64,000 bases of DNA from Lycium barbarum (Eukaryota; Streptophyta; Magnoliopsida; Solanales; Solanaceae): NCBI RefSeq assembly GCF_019175385.1, contig NC_083341.1, positions 20,716,203 through 20,780,202 on the forward strand, written 5' to 3'. Below are positions 23,883-37,700 of this stretch, one piece after another. The notes under the pieces are model-generated. The model ran no database searches, had not been told where the DNA came from, and saw nothing but the letters and a program-made list of their open reading frames with translations. Both the position numbers and the translations under genes were made by a program. Each line of letters opens with the position of its first letter. The stretch's first letter is position 1.

Positions 23883-25496
23883 CATCTCTGAATCTCTTTT
23901 CATAGCATCAAAGCATATATAGAAAGAAATAAATTGTTTCATGCCATTTTCGTTATATGTCAACTTAACAAGACAAATACTGCTAGGATTTGTTTGAAGC
24001 AATGCATCCCTGTAGTCTAAGATTCTATTAAATTCAGCCACATGGTCCCCATTAACTCCTGCAACACCATTTTGGTTGTCTTTAAACACACTGCCTTGCC
24101 AACATAGACACCTAGCTCTTTTCTAACCCGATCTTGAATTTTCCACCCTTTCATAGTGGGTTGTGACACAATCCTATCTTTTAAATACTTGGATAAAAAT
24201 TTAGAATGACAAAGGAATTTGTGTTGGTTCTGGTGCATTTGTGCCTTGGGTTGTATGTCTTGATAGTGAAATTCTCACTCCTCCCTTCTTTGCTAGCATA
24301 CAATAACCATAGACAATCACTTTTACACCCCTCCCTTACTCTAGTAGATTCATTCACAAACTTATCTAACTCAACCCCCTTTTTTATAGCATATTTTGTT
24401 ATTGCTTCTCTAAGTTTTTTAACACTTTCAAAAACCAAACCACACTGCCAAATACAACCTTACAATTTGGATCATAGATCACTCTATTTCTCTTTTTTCT
24501 TCTCCTTAACTCCCCTCCTTCAAGTTCATCATCAGAAACAAGACATAATTCATCATCAGACTCAAAACTTTCACAATCAGAACTATCATAATTGGCTAAT
24601 CTCCTGCCAGTTTACCGTTAAATTTTTTCTTACATTTATTAGTATCATCATATCCTTCATCCAGTCCAACTTCACCTAGAAAACCTTTTGGTTTTTCCTT
24701 TTTCTTGTTCCTCCTATCTTCTTTATTAAACTTCCTCAGATCTAGCTTCACAATCCTCAACTCCTCATGCACATCTGACCCATAATCAATAGACTGGTCA
24801 GACTTAGAATCATCATCATTAGTTACATTATGTTCTTCTTCAGCTGGTGCATCTTCTTCTTGAAAAGTTAGTGCATCTTATTCTTGGATAAAGGTTAGTG
24901 CATCTTCTTCTTGGATAGTTGGTGCAACTTCTTCTTCTTCTTCTTCAAAATCTATCCAATCTATTGAAGTATAACCATCTTCAACCCCTTCATTAGCAAC
25001 CCTTCTAATACTTGGACTAGTAGAATAAGAAAGATTTAACCCCAGATCTTGAGAACCACTACAGGGAACAAAAAGGGAATCAGATTCCCTATTACCAACC
25101 ACAGGTGCATTAAAAGACTCACCTACTTGACTTAAATTTCCACCTACACGTGTAACTTGACTACTTTGCCCTCCAGTGGGACCCATATCCCCATAACTGA
25201 GTCATCACACACATAAATGTCTATTGTGTAACCATTATGCAAGAAGAGTGTAATGTCATAAATGTCCCTGTCTTTTTTCAATTCAACCAAATCACCCCTT
25301 TGAGATGGAACTGCATATGTTTTCCCAACTTAATTACCCCAAATGACTTACAATAATCTACTCTTACTAGAATAGACATGTGATCTTCATCAATATTGAA
25401 CACATGTTCAGTTTTACCCCCAATGTAGAATTGCCTTACCTCACTAACCAACATATCCCCAAGTTTGAACCTTAAGTTAAGATACTCAAAAGCCAT

Positions 25497-26440
25497 GTGT
25501 CAACCTTTCAACAATCAATAATAACCAAAAAAATTAAGACGTAAACATACAAATAAACAACTAGATTTATTTGAAAATTAGACCCAAACATACAACTATG
25601 CATCAACTATTTACAAAAAACCTCAATTTTTAACAATACTAAACATAATCTAATAATTAAGACAATAGAAAAAAGGTTTTACAGAAATGCCCTAATTTTT
25701 TGCAGAAATTACGAGACACCCTAACAGCCATATATGCACAAAATTGTAAATTTAAACACAATACAATCAATATATAAGAACACAAACTCATTATCTTCAT
25801 AGTCTTACCACAAATCAAAACCCTAATCGGAGCACTAGACGAAACCCACGACTGAACCCTAATCGGAATAATAAACAAAATTCCTACAACGAAACAAGCT
25901 AAAACATGATGAAAACAAACAAAAAGCACATTTTAACAGTTGATAATCACTTACCTTGTAAGAATTTCAGCCAAGATGTTGAAAATCGAAGCAACAGCAG
26001 CAACTGATCAGAATCACTGAGAAGATCACAAAATAACCTAAAAGAGACCGGAATCACTTAGAAATTGCTCGCTTAGAAGTAAACCCTTATCTTAGATTTT
26101 AGGGAGAGGACATATGTGGGAGAGAAACGATCGGTTAGAGTTAAATTTTGATAGATAAAGAGTAAATTTGGGTTTATATACCTATGTTTAAAGTTAAATG
26201 GGTAACTTGGGTCGGGTTGTAATTATCTATGTGGACATCTACGTGGATAGCCACATCAGCATTTTTTACACCCTATACAGTGCATGTATACACGGCTGAG
26301 GGGTGTGGACACTTCAAGGGGACGCGACGCGTAAAGTTGCAAGTTCAAGGAGGGTTTTAAGCCTCCGCATAGTTTAGGTAGGCACTATATAAACAGATAC
26401 AAGTTTAAGGGGGTCCCAACCGCTTTTGCCTATTTCTTTC
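25497..26440 (-). other. 5' flank and terminal region of the Mutator-like element
   Basis: Upstream (on the minus strand) of the transposase ATG: an AT-rich leader, then 26160-26440 with an ACGCGACGCG motif and CAAGTTCAAGGAGGG / AAGTTTAAGGGGGTCCC repeats, typical of the ends of plant MULEs. No partner inverted repeat was found at the left side. Confidence 0.4.
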
Positions 26441-29400
26441 CGTAGCATCTGTAGCAATATGTAGCGTAGCTAAAAGTTACCTACTGACTTTACAGGATCT
26501 GTGGCTACGGACTAATACTTATTGCTATGAATTCTTTTGTGAAGATAAATGTTCTTGCCACGAAAAATATATTTATAGCAAATAATTTTATTCGTTTGCC
26601 ACGACAAATCAAACTTGTAGCAATCTTTATATTGTAGCTACAACGTGTTCTTTGGTAGCGAAAAGTTTAATTTATTTGCCACAAAAATACAAATTTGGTG
26701 GCTATTTTTATAGTTCAATCTCGTGGCAACAAAATTACATTTAGCTACGAGTTTAAAAATCTATAGCTATGAATTAAATTACTTGCTACAAATATTTTTG
26801 TACATAACTAACAATGGATTCTTTTAGCTATAAAATATATAAATTATAGCTAAAAGTTTTCTTCATTCGCTACGAGAAGTGAAATGCATAACCTTGTTTT
26901 TGGCAATTATATATACAATTAGCTACGAATTCTATAATTTCATCGTTTTGAATTGAAGAATATGCCACAAAGCATTGTTAATCAGAATATTCTTCTATAT
27001 GAAACAAAAATTTTGGATTCCAAATAGGTCTCAAGTTACACATTGTTACATATCTAAATTTTCAAGCATTCACAATACATAATTCATCTACGACACCAAT
27101 TACAATAGCATTATGTTGGTTGATACTCGAACCTGCACGATCTTCTGATTTCTCTCCTCCTACACAACCTCTAATTGCATCTTAATTTGATCCATATCCG
27201 CCCTAGTTTTTCATTGCTGCTCTAGTAATTTCATAAATTTGCCTGTTTATTTTGATAAAGTAAAAACATCAGAAATATAACGAATGACTATAAAAATATA
27301 TCTAACAGTTGATCATATATTATGAGAAATATATCGATTAAATTCTCATGAAAAATCTTTACATATCTTCACAAATAAACTCTAAGTAATCTTAAAAGGG
27401 ATATCAAACCTCCAATTATTTCATGTAAGTTTCATTCTTTTACACTAAGAGTTTCTTCTAACAAAACCTCAATTAAGAAACAAGCATATTTTTACATTAT
27501 TGTTTCATGATTGATTTATAGATGGATAAAGTGAAACATAAAAATATTAACATGAGCAACAACATTCCTAAAAAATAGCAAGAGAGTTCATTCAACTCAA
27601 TAAACTGCAAACATTAAGTAGGAAAATCAATAACCAGCTATCTTAAAAAAAAGAGCAAGATTAATTCCATCAAAAGCATCTCCTGAATCACATATCAGAA
27701 GCTTTAATCAAAAAATGAATAAAATATTATTAATATACCAATCTAACAAATGAACATAGCGATTCAAACTTTTTCTCTTTAACTAAGAAGAAGAATAAAA
27801 ATGCTTCTATTGAGTCCAACATAAGTTACAAATGAAAGTTGAGGTGTACATTAAAAACAATCAAGAGGAATGAAAAAAAGTAACCAAAAAATATATTGGC
27901 AAAGAGTGAGATCGGCAAGAAAAAGAATGAGATTCAAATAGAAAAAAATATGTTCAAAATTTATAACAGATATGAAGATCTTGTTGATGTGGATCTAATA
28001 CAAGAGGAACCATCACTTAAATTATATACAACATTATTGCCCTTTCATTGTGTAATTAAAAAAATCAATTAGCCATCTCCACGGCATAACACCAAAGAAC
28101 CCCTTATAATCTTTGAATATGAAGTAATAAAGATTTGTGTTTGGTGGAATCGACAAAGGAAAAAGGAAATGTGGAGGGGTGTGGCGGCTGGAGGCATTCG
28201 GACTAGGATTTGGCTTTTTTGACTAGTCAATTTCCGTTCATTACTCGTTTTGTACTGTATAACTTCTACTCATTTTTTACTTCTTTATTATATGCAAACA
28301 CTATAATGTAAATAAATATAAGTAACAACAATGACAATTAAGTACTACTACCTATTAAAAAATAAAAGAATCATAAATTTATAACTAAATTAAATAGGAC
28401 ACCACAAATTAATTATTTGTATGAAAAAAAATATTCTGAAATATATTTGTCAAGTATCTGGTCGCCTAATGTATAAAATAGTATTAAGAAATGCGTAAGA
28501 TAATCAACAATAAAGACCAAATCTCCTAAATTTATTGACAATATATTTTATTTAAGCTATAATTAAAACTCACATGTAACACTTTTTTTGTATTGAATTA
28601 TGATATAAGTCATATGCTCCTATTATAATTACATCAAATTGTTAATTTTAATGTTCAATTAGATTTATGATAATTATTAAATTATTAATACTGCAATAAG
28701 ATCATAAACTCAATAATGTATATGCTTATGTAACTTAATATAGTTAGCGATCAATAAATAAATACAAGAACATAATTATTTAAATCTAATATAGTTAAAC
28801 ATCAAAATTAACAAAATATTAGTATTAGATATTTATTTGAATTGTATTGAAAATTCCAAGTAATTCTTCGTTTAATGCGCGTTATTATTAGCTAAGTTAG
28901 TATTGTTATGCACTCTTATCAATCATATTTTTATTGAAAATTTAAAATTCTTGTAAATTTGGGTGTTATAAAAATGTCCAAATATAGTCACGAAAGAGAC
29001 AAGATAGTTCTCACATGTAACACTTTTTTTGTATTGAATTATGATATTGTTAGTTATGTCATATATAGCTTATATTCTCTTATTTTAATTACATCTGGTT
29101 ATGAATGTTTAATGTTCAATTAGATTTATGATAATCATTAAGTTATTTATATTGCAATAAGATCATAAAATCAATAATGTATATGCAATTATTGAATTTA
29201 ATACAATTAGTGATCAATGTAGCGCGTACACACATATTTGTTATATTGAAACTTACAAGTAATACTTTATTAATTATAATAGTTAGTATTGATGTACAAT
29301 TATTTGTTTATCAACCATATGCTTAATTTTATTTAATAATATCGGAATTACTAAAGTGTTACAAATATAATTCAATAGTCGCAAGAGAGGTAAGACTTGA

Positions 29401-30830
29401 TCTTGTACAAACCCTGTTAAGTTCTCAATTGTTAGTTTATGGACAATGAATTTTATCATAATTAATAAACTCCATTTTTTTCCAGATTAAATTAGTAAAG
29501 GACTTTTCATTATTAATATAGTTGTTTAAATTCTATGTAATTAGTTACTTATATTATTAATTGGATATAAATCAATTGTTATTTTAATTATAATTAAAAC
29601 TTATAGATTATACTTATTTAATAAGGATTATTATATATCCACTTTTTGTTAATGGACTTAAATATCAACCATATTAAATTTTTAACTGTTAGTGTAACTA
29701 GATATAAGAAAAACATTATTCTTAAAAGTTACATAATTAGAAAAATATTTCCTATAAATAATTATTAAAATAATATTAAACAATGAGATTTCATTTTAAA
29801 TGTTAGTGCCAAATCAGCAATAGATTTCATAACTAAATTATATTTTGCTTTAAACTATTTCCGTCTTAAATAATCTTGTTAATTTGTTATGTGTTCCTAT
29901 GTCAATTATATTAATTTTTTAATTTTTAGTGCTCAATTAGATTCCTGATAACTATCAAGTTATTAAAATAGCATTAAACCATTAAATTGATAACTTTTAT
30001 TTATTTAAATTGGATATAATCGTGATCAATAAATAAATACAAGAACATAGTTATTTAAATTTGGTATAGTTAAATATTAATAATTTGGTGAATATTAATT
30101 TGGTGATTAATACAAGAAATTTAGGCACCAAAAGAAAATTCATAATGTAATAAATGTTATTAGATATTAATTAAAACTGTATATGAAAATTACAAGTAAT
30201 TTTTTGTTTAATACGAATTATGATATATAGTTAGTATTGTTATGAACTTCTATATCAATTATATATATTATTGAAATTTTAAAATATAATTCTTGATAAT
30301 TTAGGTATTATAATGCCAGATGTAGTAAAAAAAGAGACAATACCTCGAACTGTATACAAGCCATATTAAGTTTTTAGTTTTTGGACTTAGTATATAATTT
30401 TATTTATGATAAAAAATAAATTATTTAAGACGATATAACACTTTTTACTGTCTAAATTAAACAAATATCATATGTTATACAGCGCAATTGATACAATATT
30501 ATAGTTATTTAAATTCTATATATTTGGTTATTCACATATTAATTAGATAAGGCTTTTACTTATTATTATCAACAGTTCAACACTGATGTTACCTTGGCTG
30601 ATGATATTTTTGAAGACTTCAAATCAAAAAATCAAATTGATTATTATAGGTATTAAGCAAGGCATTACCACGACTTTTTAGTACTTGAAGCAAAAATATT
30701 TATTAAGCAAAAATGTTTTATTTTAAATATTTTTTGTGACTAAAGTATTACTATTGCTGCGACAAGTTTCAAGTTGTGGTAAAAATTAATAATTAGCTAC
30801 GAAGTTTTATTATAACAGAAAGTTTGTAGC
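26441..30830 (-). mobile_element. CACTA-like element, left part (interrupted by the chromovirus)
   Basis: 26450-26990 is packed with subterminal repeats (GTAGCTA, TAGCTACGAA, GCCACGAAAA) in both orientations; similar repeats resume at 30600-30830. On the minus strand around 27245-27110 there is a remnant reading RADMDQIKMQLEVV...EERNQKIVQVR, matching the C-terminal part of Ptta/En/Spm plant transposases. The rest is AT-rich and non-coding. The CACTACAA terminus expected at the left end was not found, so that end is truncated or mutated. The right part resumes at 40615. Confidence 0.55.
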
Positions 30831-33171
30831 TGTTACACCTTGAGAATTTCCGTGTCGATTACGTCGTAAGCAAACTCATGTAAGTCCAGAGAGCCTATGA
30901 TACCCCTATCAGGTTAAAGAAAGACTTTTGACAATCATTAAGCATATATCCTAAAGGTTCCGAGGCTAAGATAATCGAATAAAGTACTTTTCGTGAAAGT
31001 TTGTTGACTGGACAGAGATACGGCCCAACATACGGACCGTCTATTATGTCTAAGAGGCGCAAAACAACATCAGAGAGTTGTGCAGAATTTTGGCCAACAT
31101 ACGGTCAGACATATGAACTGTAAGTATGACATACGAACCGTAAGTTGGTGTCGGTGGAAAAGTTCCAAGTTACATATATATTTGGCCCACTTCGTTTTTT
31201 TCCCATTTTTCATCACCAACAGACCCTAAATACTCCCAAAAACCCTCTCCAAACCTCTAGAACCTTCTCCACACTCAATTTACATAAATCCAAGGCAAAT
31301 CAAAGATCAACATCATTAATTCAAGGAAATCAAGTGCAATGAAGCTCTTTAGCATTGCTAGAAGTCAAGAATTTCTTTGGAAGTGGAGCTACGGTTTTCT
31401 TCAAGTGAAGCATTTCCATCCAAAACCCATTTCTACACAATCAAAGGTGAGTTTTATGATCATTTCATGTTATTTAGAATATTGAAGGGTTGAAAGACTT
31501 GGATTATGGAAGAAAGTAGAAAATGGGTTACAAATATAAGAATAGTGGTATTCCTAAATAGTAGTTTGACATGAATCATGATTCTTGAGGTATTATGAGT
31601 GAAATCTTGTTGTAAATGATACAAATGATGTTAAGGAGGTACTATATGAGAACGAATACGATGTTATGCCATAACTATGGCCATGAATCATTTTGGTAAG
31701 GAATTGTGGGAATTGAATAATGTCGAACTTCACAGAGTTATTGATTATGATATTATGAATGTTGTTATTGATGTTGGGAGTTGTTATAGCATATGGAGAA
31801 AGTTGTAGAAACAAAGGAGATGCTGCCCAATGTTTGCTAGCTTTAGCTTAAGCCTAAGTATGTTCCAATTATCTAATCTTAGTACGAATTCTCTTAAATG
31901 TAGAATCGTGAACCTTGGAGAAAAGCGTTTAATTGATAAAGTTGGAGAGACGTAAAGGTATGTGAGGCTAGTCCCTTCTTTTTCTAAGGCATGATTCCTA
32001 TAATATGACCTCCTTATCTTTTCATGACTTTCTTATATTCCGGAAACTATGAGTCTATGATTATTCAGAGCTTTTCATGAAACAAAGATAAGAGATGCGT
32101 TGTGAATATGAAGATGATGATGATGATGAGTCTAAGTCTAGAGATTCTAAAGCTTATGATACGATAGCCTTACGAAGCCAATGATCCTTATATGATTCCT
32201 TGATGTTGCTCATTGTTGTTGTAATCACCTTATAATGCTAGTTCCTCTAAGGTGAGGCATGATGATCATGACTACTCCATAATGGAAATCGGGGGTTCTC
32301 GACATTATGTCACCCTGAGGCATGATGATCATGACTACTCCATAATGGAAATTGGGGGTTCTCGACATTATGTCACCCCGATAGAGTTGTAGCATTTAAT
32401 TGATTTTAATGCATGCTTTGTGATAAGTATATAATGATGAGATTACACTGTGCCTAGATGGCCGGGCATGACACCGCTAAGGCGAGCGGCTTATGGTTAC
32501 ATCGCGCCTGGATGGCCGGGCATGACACCGCTAAGGCGGGCAGCTTAAGATAACACCGTGCTAGGATGGCCAGACATGACACCACTAGTGGGCGGCATGT
32601 GATAGTTACCCGAACGCGGGTTAACGGTGATGGTGTATTTGATATGACTAACATGTGTTTTCCTCAAAAGCTAAGTAGGTTATGTCTCCGCCTCATGTTT
32701 CATCACTTCTTTATTATGTTAGTATTATCCATGCCTTACATGCTCAGTACACTTTTCGAACTGACGTCCTTTTCCTTTTGGACGTTGTGTTCATGCCCAC
32801 AGGGAGACGGTACAGACCCGTAGGAGCTCACCTTATCAGCGGATTCACAGGAGCACTCCACTACTCCGGAGGTACTACTTATGATCATATTATTTTGTGT
32901 ATATATTTGGGTATGATGGGGTCCTGTCCCGTCCTTATGTCACAGTACTCTAGTAGAGGCTCGTAGATACAGATGTGTGGGTAGTTGATGTCTTATGGAT
33001 ACATGAATATATATTCTTGTATATCGTTTTTTCAGTCATGAGGGCTTATGTATATTTATTTATTACCTTAGAGATTATATGTGTCCAGAATGAGTATGAT
33101 GGTTAGTGTAATGAGTGGTGCTCGGTAGTCAGCTTCGCGTACCCGTCATGGCCCCTAGTCGGGTCGTGACA
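30831..33171 (+). repeat. 5' LTR of the chromovirus
   Basis: 2341 bp, TGTTACACCTTG...GGGTCGTGACA. Contains repeated ACATACGGACCGTA-like motifs (31020-31145), a GC-rich stretch of imperfect repeats around CCTGGATGGCCGGGCATGAC (32445-32600), and a perfect-frame tandem duplication of a 63-bp unit (32254-32316, 32317-32379) that is single in the 3' LTR. Confidence 0.9.
32254..32379 (+). repeat. 63-bp tandem duplication private to the 5' LTR
   Basis: Two adjacent copies starting GAGGCATGATGATCATGACT, differing at about two positions. The 3' LTR has one copy at about 39767. It arose after insertion or was lost from one LTR. Confidence 0.9.
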
Positions 33172-33175
33172 AAAG

Positions 33176-33187
33176 TGGTATCAGAGC
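33176..33187 (+). promoter_or_regulatory. Primer-binding site of the chromovirus
   Basis: TGGTATCAGAGC, four bases after the 5' LTR, complementary to initiator tRNA-Met. Confidence 0.92.
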
Positions 33188-33377
33188 AGTTCGTCCTAGG
33201 GTGTGTCTACGAGCTGTGTCCGGTAGAGTCTTGTTTATGGGTGTGAAGCACGCCACACTTATAAACAGAAGGCTGCAAGGCATTTAGGAACTATTGACCT
33301 TCCTTGTCATCTTAGATCGTACGATAGAGTCAAGTCAAGAATGCAACTATCTAATCTTTTCCTGTTTAATTTCAGCG

Positions 33378-34700
33378 ATACCTCCGAGAAAGAAGAAGAA
33401 AGTCAGCACAATACTGGGCACTTCTAGGACATAGCGAGGCTCATAGTGTCACTCGTATGCTACCTCTATTCCTCCAGTAGCAGAAGAGCATGGAAGGACT
33501 CCAGCCCCTCCTCCTGTTGCTCCAGATCGGGACTTGCGAGATGCAGTCCAGTTGATTACTCAGTTAGTAGCCGCCCAGACCCAGCGGCATAGTGCGGGTC
33601 CTGGTGATAGAGCGACTAGTGCCAGAGCCCGTGATTTTATGAGTTTGAACCCACCAGAATTTTTCGGGTCAAAGCCGGATGAGGACCCGCAGGGTTTTAT
33701 AGTGAGATGTTAAGGACGCTAAAAATAATACATGTTTCTGATACTGAGTCAGTGGAGTTGGCGTCCTATAGGTTACGGGATGTAGCAGTTCTGTGGTATA
33801 ACAATTGGATGCTTTCGAGAGGGAAAAATGCACCTCCCCTGGTATGGCAAGTGTTCGTAGATGCCTTCATTCGTCATTATTTGCCACCGAAAGTTCGACG
33901 GGCCTGAGCTAACAGATTTTTAAATGTCAGACAGGGAAATATGAGCGCCCGAGAGTATAGCCTTTGGTTCAATGCATTGGCTAGGTATGCTCCGACTATG
34001 GTAGTCGACATGGGAGATCGAGTACATCGATTTATGAGTGGCTTAGGGCCACATTTGTTCAAAGATTGTTTGATGGCTTCACTCTAGGAGGGGATGGATA
34101 TCTCCTGTTTTCAGGCTCACGCCCAGAATTTAGAAGAGCAGCAGCAGCCGTAGAGGGGTGAGCGTGATATTAATAGAGGACAGAGTAAGAGGGCTAAATC
34201 TGCCGGTGCTAGTAGTGAGTATAGAGGTGGTCAGCAGCAGTATTCCTGGTACTCGGGCCAGTCCGCGACTAGTGCACCTCCTCGGTTTGCAGGTCGGAGA
34301 TTTGACCTCCCTATTCATTTAGGATAGGGTCAAAGCTCGAGAGCTTCGGGTTCCCAGTTCGAAGGTAATTATAGTCAGAAGAGACCACCGGTCCCACGAT
34401 GTAGTCAGTGCATAAATTTACATTTGGGCCCATGTCACCAAGGCTCAGATGCTTGTTATACTTGTGGATAGACTAGGCATGTGATGCGTGATTATCCCTC
34501 GAGGTACGGTAGAGGTGGGGTCCAGCCCACAGGATCCGCAACCGGTTCTTCCTCGTCTATGCTCCCGGTAGGGCAGACTTCCCAGACTCTGATAGGCCAC
34601 GGTAGGGGCAGAGGAGAAGCATCAATTTCAGGTGGCACCCAACCCCGTATTTAGGCTTTAGCAAGACGTCAGGATCTTGAGTCCTCCCCGGATGTGGTTA
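33378..34700 (+). pseudogene. Chromovirus gag
   Basis: The expected start codon is ATA (33378) in front of PPRKKKK, so the start is probably lost by a G-to-A change. The gag core is recognisable from LNPPEFFGSKPDEDPQGF (about 33650) through SYRLRDVAVLWYNNW and FVDAFIRHYLPPKVRRA to REYSLWFNALARYAP. In-frame stops occur near 33418, 33711, 33906, 34086 and later. The zinc knuckle near 34450 keeps CYTCG and H but has a stop in it and Tyr in place of the last Cys, so nucleic-acid binding would be lost. Confidence 0.85.
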
Positions 34701-37700
34701 CAGGTATACTAGCCATATTCTCTCATGACGTTTATGTATTGATGATCTGGGTTCTAAGTTATCTTATATTACTCCTTATATTGCTGACCGTATTGGGGTG
34801 AAACCCGAGCTAATTAAACCTTTTGAGGTATCCACTCCGGTTGGGGATCCCAAAATAGCTAGACAAGTACATAAAAATTGTATGGTTGTGGTATGTGATC
34901 GCCAGACTACAGCTGATTTGATTGAACTAGAAATGTTTGATTTTGATGTGATTATGGGTATGGATTGGTTGGCCTCTTGTTATGCTAATGTGGATTGTAG
35001 AACGAAAATAATCCGATTCCAATTCTCGGGAGAACCAGTGTTAGAATGGAAAGGTAATACAGCGTCCTCGAGAGGTAGGTTTATTTTCTATCTCAAAGCA
35101 AGGAAGATGATTGCTAAGGGCTATATCTATCATTTAGTCCGGGTTCATGACACTGAAGCAAAATCGCCAGCTCTTCAATCAGTTCCGGTAGTGAATGAAT
35201 TTTCGGATGTATTTCCAGATGAGCTTCCAGGTCTTCCACCAGAACGGGAGGTTGATTTTACTATTGATGTGCTGCCGGATACCAAACCCATATCTATTCC
35301 TCCTTATAGGATGGCTTCTGCAGAATTGAAAGAGCTAAAGGCACAACTAAAATATCTGCTTGAAAAAGGCTTTATTAGGCCTAGTTCATCACCATGGGGA
35401 GCACCTGTGTTGTTCGTGATAAAGAAAGATGGCTCCTTGCGAATGTGCATTGACTATAGGCAGTTAAACAAGGTGACAATCAAAAATAAATATCCGCTTC
35501 CAAGAATCGATGATTTGTTCGATCAGCTGAAGGGTGCTAAATGGTTTTCCAAGATTGATCTGAGATTGGGGTATCACCAAGTGAGAGTCAAAGAAGAAGA
35601 CATTCTGAAGACGGCTCAGAACTAGATATGGCCATTATGAATTCCGGGTGATGTCGTTTGGGTTAACGAATGCTCTAACAGTGTTTATGAATATGATGAA
35701 TAATGTATTCAGGCCCTTTCTAGACCAATTTGTGATCGTGTTCATCGATGATATCTTAGTATATTCTCAGTCAGAAACGAAGCATGCAGACCACTTGCGT
35801 ATCGTCCTTGGAATTCTCCGGACCCGAGAATTGTATGCAAAATTTTCTAAATGCGAGTTTTGGCTAAATTATGTGACTTTTCTGGGCCATATTATCTCAG
35901 CTGATGGCATTCGAGTAGATGTTCAAAATATTGAGGCTGTGAAGACTTGGCTAAGGCCTACAACACCTACAAAAGTCCGTAGCTTTCTGGGATTGGCAGG
36001 TTACTATAGAAGATTTGTGGAAGGGTTTTCCTCTATTTCAGCACCATTGACGAAGTTAACTCAGAAATCAGCAAAATTCCAGTGGGCTGATGCTTGTGAA
36101 CGCAGTTTCCAGGAATTGAAGGATAGATTGACTTCAGCCCGAATCCTAACACTCCCAGAAGGGCCAGATCGTTATGTTATTTATTGTTATGCCTCTGGTG
36201 TTAGGTTAGGCTGTGTGTTGATGCAGCATGGCAAAGTCATTGCCTATGCTTCCCGGCAGTTGCGAAAGCATGAAAAGAACTATCCGACCCATGACCTCGA
36301 ATTGGTTGCGGTTATTCATGCACTAAAGATGTGGAGACACTATTTGTACGGCGTTTATGTTGATATTTATACAGATCATAAGAGTCTCCAATATATTTTC
36401 AAACAGAAGGAGTTGAATCTTGGGCAGAGGTGGTGGTTTGAACTGCTGAAGGATTATGATGTGAGTATTTTATACCACCCCGAAAGGCGAATATAGTAGC
36501 TGATGCACTTAGCCACAAATCAATGGGTAGTCTATGTGAGGTTCCCCCGGAGAAGAATGAATTAATCTGTGAGCTTCACCAGCTAGCCAATCTCGGAGTT
36601 CGTCTAATTGATTCAGGCAATGCAAGAATTTGCATTCACAACCCAACTATTTCGTCCTTAGATATTGAGGTGAAAGAGCGCCAATATGAAGACTCCCAGT
36701 TGAGTCACTATAGAGATACATTTCTTGAGAAAGAGAAGTCGCTATTTAAAATTTCTGCAGATGGAGTTCTTAGATACCGAGACAGGTTTTGTGCTCCAGA
36801 TGTTGCAGGACTACGTCGTCGGATTCTAGAAGAAGCTCATTACTCTCAGTATTCCATTCGCCCAGGAGCGACAAAGATGTATCACGGTCTTAAGATAATG
36901 TATTGGTGGGATGGAATGAAGAAAGACATAGCAGAATTTGTAGCTCAATGTCCAAATTGCCAACAAGTGAAAATTGAGCATCAAAAGCTAGGAGGATTGT
37001 TACAGGTCATGGAAATTCCAACCTGGAAATGGGAAGTGATTAACATGGATTTCATTATAGGCTTGCCTCGCTCTCGACGCAAATATGATTCTATATGGGT
37101 GATCGTGGACAGACTGACGAAGTCAGCTCATTTTCTTCCAGTCAAAACCACATATTCGGCAGCAGATTATGCAAAGTTATATCTTAAGGAGGTAGTGCGA
37201 CTTTATAGTAATCTAATGTCTATTATTACTGACAGGAGAGCACAATTTGCAGCTAAATTCTGAAAATCTTTTCAATAAGGTTTGGGTACTCAGGTAAGGC
37301 TTAGCACAACGTTTCATCCACAAACTGATGGGCAAGCCGAACGCACTATTCATACCTTGGAAGATATGTTACGGGCATGTGTGCTAGATTTCGGTGGTAG
37401 TTAGGATGACCATTTACCTCTTATTGAGTTTGCATACAACAACAATTATCATTCCAGTATTCAGATGGCCCCGTATGAAGCTCTATATGGAAGAAAGTGT
37501 AGATCCCCAATTGGGTGATTTGAAGTAGGAGAGATACAGCTAATAGGTCCGGAGTTGATTCAACAAGCGGGGGAAAAGATCAAGGTTATCCGAGATCGAT
37601 TGTTGACAGCCCAAAGTCGCCAGAAATCTTATGCAGACAGCCATCGGCGAGACTTAGAATTCCAAGTTGATGATTGGGTATTCCTGAAGGTATCACCGAT

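Larger units (their letters stand above)
18382..25496 (-). pseudogene. Decayed Mutator-like (MuDR/MULE) transposase gene
   Basis: Reads leftward from an ATG at 25496 (MAFEYLNLRFKLG). An N-terminal domain is followed by an acidic linker (24878-25186, Glu-rich), the MuDR DNA-binding part (FESVKKLREAITKYAIKKGVEL, with CKSDCLWLLYASK, 24430-24250), and the transposase core: IELDRCFLKG (22720-22680) with one catalytic Asp, SDMQKGL (around 22480 and 22400, split by an intron with GT at about 22485) with the second, then ILPECKHRMCARHIF (19540-19500). The SWIM finger (KCSYRSWELKGIPCAH, about 19020) and a C-terminal zinc knuckle (YRGANHNKKSCP, about 18690) follow. Frameshifts occur at least near 24.6 and 24.2 kb. 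The gene is split by the solo LTR at 19551-22383 and by the insertion at 22751-23882. Cysteines of SWIM and knuckle are mutated. Not functional. Confidence 0.8.

Noticed and set aside
24206..24679. 157-codon plus-strand ORF
   Set aside because: Antisense shadow of the Mutator-like transposase DNA-binding region.
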